DNA from: Massilia sp.
GTDB lineage: Bacteria > Pseudomonadota > Gammaproteobacteria > Burkholderiales > Burkholderiaceae_D
Direction of reading: 5' to 3'
Length of the DNA stretch: 15,554 nt
Assembly (NCBI GenBank): GCA_028291845.1
Contig: JAQGNM010000151.1
Location: forward strand, 1 to 15,554
Shown here: one piece after another, positions 6,583 to 12,626 of the stretch
Layout of the letters: the number at the start of each line of letters is the position of its first letter
Numbering within the stretch: position 1 is the stretch's first letter
The notes under the pieces: model-generated
Told to the model about the DNA's origin: nothing
Seen by the model: the letters and a program-made list of their open reading frames with translations, nothing else
The model's database searches: none
Made by a program: the position numbers and the translations under genes

Positions 6583-6666
6583 GGCATCACGCCCGCGAAC
6601 ACGAGCAACAAACAAGCAGAACAATAAACCAAACGACGACGCATCCAAAGAAGCGCATCGAGGGAC

Positions 6667-7296
6667 ATGAAAAAACAATTATTTGCCGTCGCTTTTGCGT
6701 GCGGCCTGGGGCTGGGCATGCAAGCTCCCGCGCTGGCCGGCTTTGCCGAGGGCGCCAGCGCTTACAACGCCCGGCGCTACGATGTCGCCCTGCGCGAGAT
6801 TATGCCGCTGGCGAAGGCCGGCAATGCCGATGCCCAGCATTTGCTGGGCTTGATGTATTACATGGGCCGCGGCGTCAAACGCGACTATAAAACCGCGCTC
6901 GAATGGCACCGCAAGGCAGCCGTGCAAGGCAAGGCCGATGCCCAATATGTGGTGGGCGCCATGTATTACACCGGCAACGCCGCGCCGCAGGACCACAAGA
7001 TCGCCGTCCAGTGGTTCCGCCGTGCCGCCGAACAGGGCCACGCCGACGCCCAGCATGCACTGGGATTGATGTACCGCTACCATGTCGCCGGCATGCCGCA
7101 GGACGTGGTCATCGCCTACATGCTGTGGAATCTGTCTTCGGCCGGTGGCAACACCAATGCCACCGAACAGCGCGCCGCCGTCGCGCGACTGATGACCCAG
7201 GAACAGATCGAAGAAGCGCAGGCGCTGTCGCGCAACTGGAAGCCCGGCACCGCCTTGCCGACCACCTCGCGCAGCGGCGCTGCCGTCGGCAACTGA
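6667..7296 (+). CDS. exported Sel1-repeat (TPR-like) protein
   Basis: A 209-residue protein with a signal peptide (1-24, ending APALA). It has three to four Sel1-like repeats of about 36 residues: ALREIMPLAKAGNADAQHLL starting at 41, ALEWHRKAAVQGKADAQYVV at 77, AVQWFRRAAEQGHADAQHAL at 113, and a weaker AYMLWNLSSAGGN at 150. The A-x-x-W/L-x-x-x-A-A-x-x-G-x-A-x-A-Q-x-x-L-G-x-M-Y pattern is diagnostic. Sel1 proteins are alpha-solenoid scaffolds for protein-protein contacts, here in the periplasm; no catalytic domain is present. The start at 6667 has GAGGG only two bases upstream, an unusually short Shine-Dalgarno spacing. The leader (6596-6656) is rich in A and C and almost free of T, so it should be unstructured. 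The gene converges on the leftward esterase gene, which ends 61 bp away. The partner is unknown. Confidence 0.9.
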   Translation: MKKQLFAVAFACGLGLGMQAPALAGFAEGASAYNARRYDVALREIMPLAKAGNADAQHLLGLMYYMGRGVKRDYKTALEWHRKAAVQGKADAQYVVGAMYYTGNAAPQDHKIAVQWFRRAAEQGHADAQHALGLMYRYHVAGMPQDVVIAYMLWNLSSAGGNTNATEQRAAVARLMTQEQIEEAQALSRNWKPGTALPTTSRSGAAVGN

Positions 7297-7357
7297 TCCG
7301 GTTTGTTGACGCCGCCGCCCCGCCGCCGGCCGCCGCCAGCGCGGATGTCGGCGCGCT

Positions 7358-8623
7358 TCAGCTGCCGTCGCCGAACCACGCCAGCGGCAGCGCATTGCCC
7401 ATCAACTGATAGCCGGCATTGTTCGGATGCAGGTGGTCGGCGCTGTCGTAGGTGGGATTGAGGCCGCGCGGGTTGGCCGGATCGCGCAGCAGCTGGTCGA
7501 AATCGACCACGCCGTCGAACTCGGCGCTGGAGCGGATCCAGTCGTTTGCCGCCTGCCGCACCAGGTCCTTCGCCGGCGTGTAATAACTGGCCCCTTCGAA
7601 TGGCGGCAAGGTGCCGGCGAACACCGCGATGCCCCTGGCATGGGCGCGCGCAATCAGCTGGCGATAGCCGGCAATGAGCTCGTCGGCGCTGACCGGGGCC
7701 GAACTTGTGCTGTTGAGGATGTCGTTGCTGCCGATCAGCAAGAAAAGAAAGCGCGCGCCGGCGGTGGCGAGCACATCGCGGTCGAACCGTTCCAGCGCGC
7801 TGCGCCCGCCCAGCGAACCTGTCTGCAGATTGCTCAACAAATTATTGCCGGAAATGCCGCGGTTGACCACGCCCAGGCGCGCCAGGCTGCTGCTGCCGGC
7901 TGCTTGCAGTCGCCGCGCCAGCCAGTCGGGCCAGCGGTAGTTGTAATTGCCCCAGCTGCGCAAGCCATCGGTGATGGAGTCGCCGATGGCGATGAAGGCG
8001 GCGCCGTTGGCAACGTCGACCTCGGTCAGAAACGGCCATTGCTCGATGGTGGCCTGGGTCGGAAAGGTGGCGGCGGCGGCGAAGTTGCCGCTCGATGAGA
8101 CGTAGCTGTTTTGCGTGGCCATGGCGTGCAGGGTGGTGGCGCGCGCCGAACCGGGCAGGTACAGGCTGACGGCCAGGTCCGACAGCGGCGGCACCGTCAG
8201 CGTGACCGGGTCGGACAGCGCTGCCGCGCCGGCGCCGATGGCAACGCTGGTGGCGCCGCTGAAGGTGAGGGGGCGGTCGCTGGCGGCAACGATGGCGGCG
8301 CCGCCGCCGCTGCGCAAGGCGACGTGGGCGCTGCCGATGCGCAGTACCGTGCTGCCCATTTCGTTCGACAGGCGCACGCGCACGCGGCTGCCGCCGGCGC
8401 TGGCATGGACGATCAGGCGCAAGGTCTGGTTGTTGTAGACGGTGGTGGCGCTGTCGAGCGGCGGCCCGGCCGGTCCGGCGCCCCAGCTGCCGGCCCACTG
8501 CTCGGCGCGCCAATCGGGGATGGTCTGCGCCGAGACCGGCGCGAAGGGCAGAATCAATAGCGTGAACAGCAGCGTGAACAGCAGCGTGACCAACAGGGCG
8601 GCGCGAGGCGCAATGCGCGACAT
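7358..8623 (-). CDS. secreted SGNH/GDSL hydrolase (XynE-like esterase), paralogue 1
   Basis: A 421-residue protein. The start at 8623 is supported by GGAGA eight bases upstream. Residues 1-32 are a signal peptide (cleavage near VSA-QT). Its hydrophobic core repeats LLFT because of a 12-bp tandem DNA repeat (8559-8590). Residues 36-205 form an N-terminal all-beta domain that precedes the hydrolase in XynE-like members. The SGNH core has block I GDSITDG (214-220, nucleophile Ser216), block II GISGN (256-260, oxyanion Gly259), block III GSND (298-301, Asn300) and block V DHLHP (396-400, Asp396/His399). All catalytic residues are present. Expected activity is deacylation of carbohydrate or other small esters outside the cytoplasm; the substrate is unknown. 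It lies directly downstream of a closely similar gene, with 185 bp between them containing a terminator-like hairpin and its own promoter region. Confidence 0.9.
   Translation of the reverse strand: MSRIAPRAALLVTLLFTLLFTLLILPFAPVSAQTIPDWRAEQWAGSWGAGPAGPPLDSATTVYNNQTLRLIVHASAGGSRVRVRLSNEMGSTVLRIGSAHVALRSGGGAAIVAASDRPLTFSGATSVAIGAGAAALSDPVTLTVPPLSDLAVSLYLPGSARATTLHAMATQNSYVSSSGNFAAAATFPTQATIEQWPFLTEVDVANGAAFIAIGDSITDGLRSWGNYNYRWPDWLARRLQAAGSSSLARLGVVNRGISGNNLLSNLQTGSLGGRSALERFDRDVLATAGARFLFLLIGSNDILNSTSSAPVSADELIAGYRQLIARAHARGIAVFAGTLPPFEGASYYTPAKDLVRQAANDWIRSSAEFDGVVDFDQLLRDPANPRGLNPTYDSADHLHPNNAGYQLMGNALPLAWFGDGS
8559..8590. repeat. 12-bp tandem repeat inside the signal-peptide codons
   Basis: AGCGTGAACAGC occurs at 8559-8570 and 8571-8582, followed by a partial third copy at 8583-8590. 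Read on the minus strand it encodes repeated LLFT in the hydrophobic core of the esterase signal peptide. A change in copy number would alter core length in steps of four residues without a frameshift. Confidence 0.7.
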
Positions 8624-8647
8624 GATCTCAGTCTCCGGAGCGGCACT

Positions 8648-8664
8648 TTATGCACAATGCATAA
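8648..8664. promoter_or_regulatory. perfect 7-bp palindrome upstream of esterase 1
   Basis: TTATGCA (8648-8654) and TGCATAA (8658-8664) are exact reverse complements around CAA, 24 bp upstream of the ATG at 8623 and close to the shared box at 8670-8686. The position suits a repressor site or a leader hairpin. The second esterase gene has only the TGCAT half at the matching place. Confidence 0.4.
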
Positions 8665-8669
8665 CCATG

Positions 8670-8686
8670 ACAGCTTTACTGTACGG
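8670..8686 (-). promoter_or_regulatory. conserved upstream box of esterase 1
   Basis: Read on the minus strand, CCGTACAGTAAAGCTGT lies 46 bp upstream of the start codon. It matches 15 of 17 bases in the upstream region of the paralogous esterase (10243-10259), and an ATGCA follows at the same distance in both. TACAGT inside it could be a -10 element. Confidence 0.5.
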
Positions 8687-8770
8687 CTGCGATGGTGTGC
8701 CGGCTAGTCCGTTACCCGAGCATTGTTTGCGCTGGATCGAAGGTGCGTGCTGTTGTGCTGCCGGGGGGAA

Positions 8771-8802
8771 GCTGCTTGCCGCTGGGCAGCGCGGCAAGCA
8801 GC
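8771..8802 (-). terminator. strong hairpin after esterase 2
   Basis: GCTGCTTGCCGC (8771-8782) and GCGGCAAGCAGC (8791-8802) are perfect 12-bp reverse complements around an 8-nt loop. The element begins 6 nt after the TAA of the upstream esterase gene on the minus strand. The sequence after the hairpin is C-rich rather than U-rich, so it may act as a 3' stabiliser or a weak intrinsic terminator separating the two esterase genes. Confidence 0.6.
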
Positions 8803-8808
8803 AGGCGC

Positions 8809-10158
8809 TTACTCGACGGTTGCTGGCGCTTTCGCCGCCGGCGCCGGCGCGGCGGCAGGCGCGCTTACGCCGCGCAAGCCGATTCCGCGGAACAGTTCCA
8901 GCGGCACCGCGTTGCCCATCGCCTGGTAGCCCAGATCGTTCGGATGCAGGTGGTCGCCGCTGTCGTAGGCGGGGTTGAAGCGCTGCGGATTGGCGGGGTC
9001 GCGGGTGACCCGGTCGAAGTCGATGACGGCGTCGAATTCGTCGCTGCCGCGAATCCAGTTATTCACCGCCTGCCGCACCAGCTCCTTCTCGGGCGAGTAG
9101 TAGCCGGCGCCCTCGAATGGCGTCAGGGTGCCGCCGTAGACGGCGATGCCCTTGGCGTGTGCGCGCGCGATGATCTGGCGGTAGCCGGCGATCAGGTCGT
9201 CGGCCGTCACCGGCGCCTCGGGCGTGCTGTTGCCGATGTCGTTGATGCCGATCAGCACCGTCAAGTAGCGTACGCCGGCCGTGGCCAGCACGTCGCGGTC
9301 GAAGCGCTCCTGGGCATTGCGCCCGGCCAGCGAGCCGAGCGGCGGATTGGTCAGCAGGCGGTTGCCGGAAATACCGCGGTTGACCACGCCCAGGCGGCTG
9401 TTGATGCCGGTGTCGCGGGTGATCTGCAGGCGCCGCGCCAGCCAGTCCGGCCAGCGGTTGTTGGTGTCGACGGTGCTGTTGGTGCCGTCGGTGATGGAGT
9501 TGCCGAGGGTGACGATGGAGGCGCCGTTGCTGATCACGTCGACCTCGGTGAGGAAGGGCCACTGGGTGATGGTGCGGTCGGTGGGGAAGGTGGCGGCGCC
9601 CAGAAAATTGCCGGGCAGGGACACGTAATTGGTCTGCAAGGCGGTGCCGTGGATGGTGGTGGCCGCGGTCGGTCCCGGCAGATACAGGCTGACGGCGAGA
9701 TCGGACAGGGCCGGGATGGTGAGATCGACCGGATCGGACAGCGCGGCGGCCCCTGGCGGGATCAGGATCGAGCCGCTGCCGCTGAACGACAGGACGCGGT
9801 CGCTGCCGGCGGCGATGCCGCTGCCGGCGGCGCGCAGGGCGACGTGGGCGCCGCCGATGCGCAGCGCGGTGGTGCCCATTTCATTCGACACGCGGATGCG
9901 CACGCGGTTGCCGCCGATGCTGGAATGGACGATCAGGCGCAGCGTCTGGTTGTTGAAGTTTTGCGTGGCCGTTTCCAGCGGCGGGCCGGCCGGGGCGGTG
10001 CCCCAGGTGCCGACCCATTGATCGGCAGTCCAGTCGCGGCCGTTCTGGGCGTGGCTCGGCGCGAACGTCAAGGCGCACGAGAGGGCGGCGACGGCCAGCA
10101 TGGCGCTGCGGCGGGCGGGGTTGCGCAGGGCAGGGGGGATGCGGAGAATCGGTTTCAT
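8809..10158 (-). CDS. secreted SGNH/GDSL hydrolase (XynE-like esterase), paralogue 2, with GNS in block I
   Basis: A 449-residue protein. The ATG at 10158 is chosen because TGGAG lies six to seven bases upstream; an in-frame Met at 10200 has no such site. The signal peptide is extended (1-38, ending PSHA-Q). A beta-rich N-terminal domain (about 42-212) is followed by the SGNH core: GNSITDG (219-225, Ser221), GISGN (262-266), GIND (304-307, Asn306) and DHLHP (402-406, Asp402/His405). The usual block I Asp next to the nucleophile is Asn220 here, while Ser, Gly, Asn and the Asp/His pair are all intact, so activity is likely but worth testing. An Ala/Pro-rich tail (about 432-449), absent from the paralogue, ends the protein. 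It is strongly similar to the downstream gene throughout and has a similar upstream box at 10243-10259, which points to tandem duplication including the promoter. Confidence 0.9.
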   Translation of the reverse strand: MKPILRIPPALRNPARRSAMLAVAALSCALTFAPSHAQNGRDWTADQWVGTWGTAPAGPPLETATQNFNNQTLRLIVHSSIGGNRVRIRVSNEMGTTALRIGGAHVALRAAGSGIAAGSDRVLSFSGSGSILIPPGAAALSDPVDLTIPALSDLAVSLYLPGPTAATTIHGTALQTNYVSLPGNFLGAATFPTDRTITQWPFLTEVDVISNGASIVTLGNSITDGTNSTVDTNNRWPDWLARRLQITRDTGINSRLGVVNRGISGNRLLTNPPLGSLAGRNAQERFDRDVLATAGVRYLTVLIGINDIGNSTPEAPVTADDLIAGYRQIIARAHAKGIAVYGGTLTPFEGAGYYSPEKELVRQAVNNWIRGSDEFDAVIDFDRVTRDPANPQRFNPAYDSGDHLHPNDLGYQAMGNAVPLELFRGIGLRGVSAPAAAPAPAAKAPATVE

Positions 10159-10242
10159 TGTGGTCTCCAGATAGTTGGTGGTGCGGATCGGAACGTACAC
10201 GGCGCCCGCTGCAACGGCGTGGATGCGAACTGCATGACGGGC

Positions 10243-10259
10243 ACAGCTTCAATGTACGG
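10243..10259 (-). promoter_or_regulatory. conserved upstream box of esterase 2
   Basis: On the minus strand CCGTACATTGAAGCTGT lies 84 bp upstream of the start codon. It shares 15 of 17 bases with the box upstream of esterase 1 (8670-8686). The downstream ATGCA is also conserved at identical spacing (10231-10235), so the conserved unit extends to about 29 bp. Confidence 0.5.
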
Positions 10260-10471
10260 TCCCGCCCCGGCCCTGCCTAGATGGCGACGGACGAGATCGT
10301 TGTGTTACATCTAAAGTTCCCTTGAATTGCCGTACCGCAGAGTACTTGTTTGCGCTGAAGCAGTGGAAATTGAAAAAAATTATTGGTGGAACTTATGGGC
10401 GCCGTCGCGGTCTGATGGCCGGCGCCAGCGCCGTGAGCCAGTTTTATTTAATTAAAAGCAATTCACAAGGT

Positions 10472-10501
10472 TTGACCAGTATCCTCGGCGGCGGTTAAAA
10501 T
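10472..10501 (+). promoter_or_regulatory. sigma-70 promoter of tpiA-secG
   Basis: TTGACC (10472-10477) and TAAAAT (10496-10501) are separated by 18 bp, each matching consensus at five of six positions. An A/T-rich block (10441-10466) sits where an UP element would lie. Initiation is expected near 10508, leaving a leader of about 24 nt. Confidence 0.75.
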
Positions 10502-10531
10502 AGCGGGTTATACCAACCCTGGACCCGTCCC

Positions 10532-11275
10532 ATGCGTCGCAAACTCGTTGTCGGTAACTGGAAGATGAATGGCAGTCTGGCCGCCAATGCCGTCCTGCTC
10601 GAAGCCCTGCAGGCCGGCCTCGACGCCGATAGCGGCGTCGACAGCGCGGTGTGTCCGCCGGCGCCGTTCCTGGCCCAGTGCCAGGCGATGCTGGCCGGCA
10701 GCCCGCTGGCGTGGGGCGCGCAGGACGTCTCGGCCAACGCCGCCGGCGCCTTCACCGGCGAAATGGCGGCGGCCATGCTGGCCGACTTCGGTTGCAAGTA
10801 CGTCATCGTCGGCCACTCCGAGCGGCGCGCCTGTCACGGCGAGTCGAGTGAACTGGTGGCGAAAAAAGCGCTGGCGGCTCTGGCGGCCGGCCTGACGCCG
10901 ATCGTTTGCGTGGGCGAAACGCTGGCAGAACGCGACGCCGGCCAGACCTTCGCTGTGGTTGGCGAACAACTGGGCGCCGTGCTCGGTCTGGTGCCGGCGG
11001 CCGACGCCGCCCGCATCGTGGTGGCCTACGAGCCGGTGTGGGCGATCGGCACCGGCAAGACCGCCACCCCGGCGATGGCGCAGGAAGTGCACGCCCAGTT
11101 GCGCGCGCAATTGACGGACAAGAACGCCGGCGGCGTGCAAATCCTTTACGGCGGCAGCATGAAGCCGGACAATGCCGGGGAGTTGATGGCCCAGGCCGAC
11201 ATCGATGGCGGCCTGATCGGTGGAGCGGCGCTGAAGGCGGCCGATTTCCTTGCCATCATCGCCGCCGCCCGCTGA
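10532..11275 (+). CDS. tpiA: triosephosphate isomerase
   Basis: A 247-residue TIM-barrel enzyme interconverting dihydroxyacetone phosphate and glyceraldehyde 3-phosphate in glycolysis and gluconeogenesis, in the cytoplasm. All catalytic residues are seen: Lys11 in GNWKMNG (8-14), His95 in VGHSERR (93-99) and Glu167 in AYEPVWAIGTG (165-175), the last leading into flexible loop 6. The phosphate-binding GGS and GG motifs near the C-terminus are also present. The length is typical. The start MRRKLVVGNWK matches the family start, although no strong Shine-Dalgarno precedes it and the leader is short. It heads a unit with secG 85 bp downstream, an order common in Burkholderiales ahead of the tRNA-Leu gene and nuo operon. 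Nothing unusual is seen in the protein. Confidence 0.97.
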   Translation: MRRKLVVGNWKMNGSLAANAVLLEALQAGLDADSGVDSAVCPPAPFLAQCQAMLAGSPLAWGAQDVSANAAGAFTGEMAAAMLADFGCKYVIVGHSERRACHGESSELVAKKALAALAAGLTPIVCVGETLAERDAGQTFAVVGEQLGAVLGLVPAADAARIVVAYEPVWAIGTGKTATPAMAQEVHAQLRAQLTDKNAGGVQILYGGSMKPDNAGELMAQADIDGGLIGGAALKAADFLAIIAAAR

Positions 11276-11360
11276 GTATTGCGCAGTATTGCCGTGGCGC
11301 CGACAGGGCGGCGTCCGAACCAAATTTAAACCTTGCAGTCAAACTAGAAATGGAAATGCC

Positions 11361-11801
11361 ATGAACACCTTGTTCAATCTGATCGTCATCGTGCAGGTGC
11401 TGTCCGCCCTGATCATCATCGGGCTGGTGCTGCTGCAGCACGGCAAAGGCGCCGACATGGGCGCCGCCTTCGGCTCGGGCGCCTCCGGCAGCCTGTTCGG
11501 CGCCACCGGCTCGTCGAACTTCATGTCGAAGTCGACCGGTGTGGCGGCGGCGGTGTTTTTCGCGTCCACGCTGGCGCTGGCGTATTTCGGCACCCAGCGC
11601 GGCCCCGTGGCCGGCGCCGGCGTGATGGAACGCGCAGCGCCGGTCAAGCCGGTGACGGGCAGCGGCGCCGTACCGGCGACGACGGTGGCGCCTGTGCCTG
11701 CCGCTCCAGTAACCGGGCCGGCGGCTGTGCCTGCGACGACTGCGCCGGCGGCGCCTGCGACTGCGCCTGCTGTGGCGCCGGCTCCGGCGGTGCCGAAGTA
11801 G
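11361..11801 (+). CDS. secG: preprotein translocase subunit SecG with long Ala/Pro tail
   Basis: A 146-residue inner-membrane protein, the small accessory subunit of the SecYEG channel that assists SecA-driven export. The ATG at 11361 follows GGAA with a five-base spacer. Two transmembrane helices are visible (about 4-25 and 60-78). They are joined by the conserved Gly/Ser/Phe-rich cytoplasmic loop LLQHGKGADMGAAFGSGASG (24-43) and FGATGSSNF (46-54). Residues 83-146 form an Ala/Pro/Thr/Val-rich tail without predicted structure, longer than in the ~110-residue E. coli protein. With N-out, C-out topology the tail would be periplasmic. An upstream in-frame open stretch back to 11250 overlaps tpiA and is not coding. 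It lies 85 bp after tpiA and is probably co-transcribed; a REP-like hairpin starts 21 bp past the stop. Confidence 0.95.
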   Translation: MNTLFNLIVIVQVLSALIIIGLVLLQHGKGADMGAAFGSGASGSLFGATGSSNFMSKSTGVAAAVFFASTLALAYFGTQRGPVAGAGVMERAAPVKPVTGSGAVPATTVAPVPAAPVTGPAAVPATTAPAAPATAPAVAPAPAVPK

Positions 11802-11822
11802 TATTTACTGAGTATGAAAGCG

Positions 11823-11863
11823 GGGGACAGGCTGGGCCGCACTCGGACGCAGGGCCTGTCCCC
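11823..11863. repeat. REP-like palindrome, copy 2, after secG
   Basis: GGGGACAGGC (11823-11832) and GCCTGTCCCC (11854-11863) are perfect 10-bp reverse complements around a 21-nt loop, starting 21 bp after the secG stop. The left arm is identical to that of the hairpin at 1352-1380. It may also serve as a transcript end for tpiA-secG, but no U tract follows. Confidence 0.65.
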
Positions 11864-11884
11864 GGTGGAAGCAAGCGGCGCGTG

Positions 11885-11898
11885 TTGACCTAGGTCAA
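11885..11898. promoter_or_regulatory. perfect 14-bp palindrome resembling an FNR/CRP-family site
   Basis: TTGACCTAGGTCAA is its own reverse complement. It has the FNR-family layout TTGAY-N4-RTCAA: the FNR/ANR consensus is TTGAT-N4-ATCAA, and TTGAC half-sites are accepted variants. It sits between secG and the tRNA-Leu promoter, about 59 bp upstream of that promoter's -35. Known consensus is the only support; the regulated transcript is unclear. Confidence 0.5.
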
Positions 11899-11956
11899 GA
11901 GCAGCAAAATGTTTTAAAGTTATTCGCGATTTACCTGCGCTAGCGTAAGTTTGCCA

Positions 11957-11986
11957 TTGAAAAAAGGTGCTCGCGCGGGTTAGAAT
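11957..11986 (+). promoter_or_regulatory. sigma-70 promoter of tRNA-Leu
   Basis: TTGAAA (11957-11962) and TAGAAT (11981-11986) are separated by 18 bp, five bases each matching consensus. The -10 ends 12 nt before the first base of the mature tRNA, leaving a very short 5' leader for RNase P to remove. Confidence 0.75.
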
Positions 11987-11998
11987 AGCGGTCTCAAT

Positions 11999-12085
11999 GC
12001 CGACGTGGTGAAATTGGTAGACACGCTATCTTGAGGGGGTAGTGGGAGAAATCCTGTGCGAGTTCGAGTCTCGCCGTCGGCACCA
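11999..12085 (+). tRNA. tRNA-Leu (anticodon GAG)
   Basis: An 87-nt class II tRNA. The acceptor stem GCCGACG (11999-12005) pairs with CGTCGGC (12075-12081), followed by discriminator A and an encoded CCA (12083-12085). The anticodon stem CTATC / GGTAG encloses the loop TTGAGGG, giving anticodon GAG for leucine codons CUC and CUU. A long variable arm, as expected for tRNA-Leu, is present (about TGGGAGAAATCCTG). The T arm contains GTTCGAGTC. It has its own promoter upstream and an intrinsic terminator 12 nt downstream, so it is an independent transcription unit between secG and nuoA. Confidence 0.95.
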
Positions 12086-12096
12086 AGAAATTCTAG

Positions 12097-12133
12097 AAGC
12101 CAGCAAGGGCTGTGCGCCTGAGCTGGCTTTTTT
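12097..12133 (+). terminator. intrinsic terminator of tRNA-Leu
   Basis: AAGCCAGC (12097-12104) and GCTGGCTT (12122-12129) form a perfect 8-bp stem around a 17-nt loop. The T run spans six bases (12128-12133), which makes a standard Rho-independent terminator just after the tRNA gene. Confidence 0.85.
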
Positions 12134-12153
12134 ACGATGGTCAGTCGGATTAT

Positions 12154-12174
12154 CCTGATCGCATTACAATCAGG
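12154..12174 (+). promoter_or_regulatory. possible nuo promoter element with inverted repeat
   Basis: TACAAT (12165-12170) matches a -10 hexamer at 5 of 6 bases. It is overlapped by CCTGAT (12154-12159) and ATCAGG (12169-12174), exact complements 9 nt apart. No good -35 is visible. A weaker alternative, TTGCGC with TATTAA at 18-bp spacing (12207-12236), lies nearer nuoA, so the true nuo start site is uncertain. Confidence 0.35.
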
Positions 12175-12263
12175 GTCGGGCGACAGGGCACTGCAAGCAC
12201 CACTTGTTGCGCAGTGATTCCGCAGTGCTTTATTAATCGATCAATCAACAAGGGCTCATCCAA

Positions 12264-12623
12264 GTGAACCTCGAATCATATTTCCCCGTTCTGTTATTTA
12301 TCCTGGTCGGTATCGGCGTCGGCGTGGTGCCGCAGGTGCTGGGCAAGCTGCTCAGCAAGAGCGCGCCGGACGCCGCCAAGCTGTCGCCGTACGAGTGCGG
12401 CTTCGAAGCGTTCGAGGACGCCCGCATGAAGTTCGACGTGCGTTACTACCTCATCGCGATCCTGTTTATTTTGTTTGATCTGGAAACGGCGTTTTTCTTT
12501 CCATGGGGCGTGTCGATGCGCGAGCTGGGCTGGTCCGGTTTCGTGACGATGATGGTGTTCATCGCTGAATTCGTCGTCGGATTTTGGTACATCTGGAAGA
12601 AAGGTGCCCTTGATTGGGAATAA
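12264..12623 (+). CDS. nuoA: NADH-quinone oxidoreductase subunit A
   Basis: A 119-residue inner-membrane subunit of complex I, first gene of the nuo operon. It starts with GTG (AAGGG nine bases upstream), followed by NLESYFPVLLF. Three transmembrane helices are seen at about 7-28, 61-80 and 88-108. The conserved loop SPYECGFEAFEDAR (41-54) and FDVRYYLIAILFILFDLETA (57-76, with the membrane Asp/Glu pair) are hallmarks of NuoA/ND3 and lie near the quinone site. Length is typical. The stop is 3 bp before nuoB, so the two are translated from one message. The 178-bp stretch between the tRNA and nuoA holds the tRNA terminator and presumably the nuo promoter. Nothing unusual apart from the GTG start. 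Confidence 0.96.
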   Translation: MNLESYFPVLLFILVGIGVGVVPQVLGKLLSKSAPDAAKLSPYECGFEAFEDARMKFDVRYYLIAILFILFDLETAFFFPWGVSMRELGWSGFVTMMVFIAEFVVGFWYIWKKGALDWE

Positions 12624-12626
12624 GCC

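Larger units (their letters stand above)
10159..10531. other. divergent intergenic region between esterase 2 and tpiA
   Basis: This 373-bp gap contains, from left to right, the esterase leader, the conserved esterase box (10243-10259), a stretch without recognisable features (10261-10390), a GC hairpin GGCGCCG/CGGCGCC (10398-10404 and 10420-10426), an A/T-rich UP-element-like segment (10441-10466) and the tpiA promoter (10472-10501). I see no open frame with coding character and no RNA gene that I can name. Confidence 0.5.

Noticed and set aside
7297..7357. Bidirectional terminator between the convergent Sel1 and esterase 1 genes
   Set aside because: The 61-bp gap is repetitive GCC/GGC sequence without a clear stem followed by T or A runs.
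8692..10314. 540-codon plus-strand open frame antisense to esterase 2
   Set aside because: The composition is Gly/Ala/Arg/Val/Asp-rich shadow sequence and the opposite strand encodes an intact SGNH hydrolase. Similar antisense frames at 650-1636, 1336-2787 and 3009-4169 are rejected for the same reason.
12188..12228. Riboswitch or attenuator in the nuoA leader from GCACTGC / GCAGTGC repeats
   Set aside because: Only 7-bp arms 27 nt apart with no recognisable riboswitch consensus; it could be chance.
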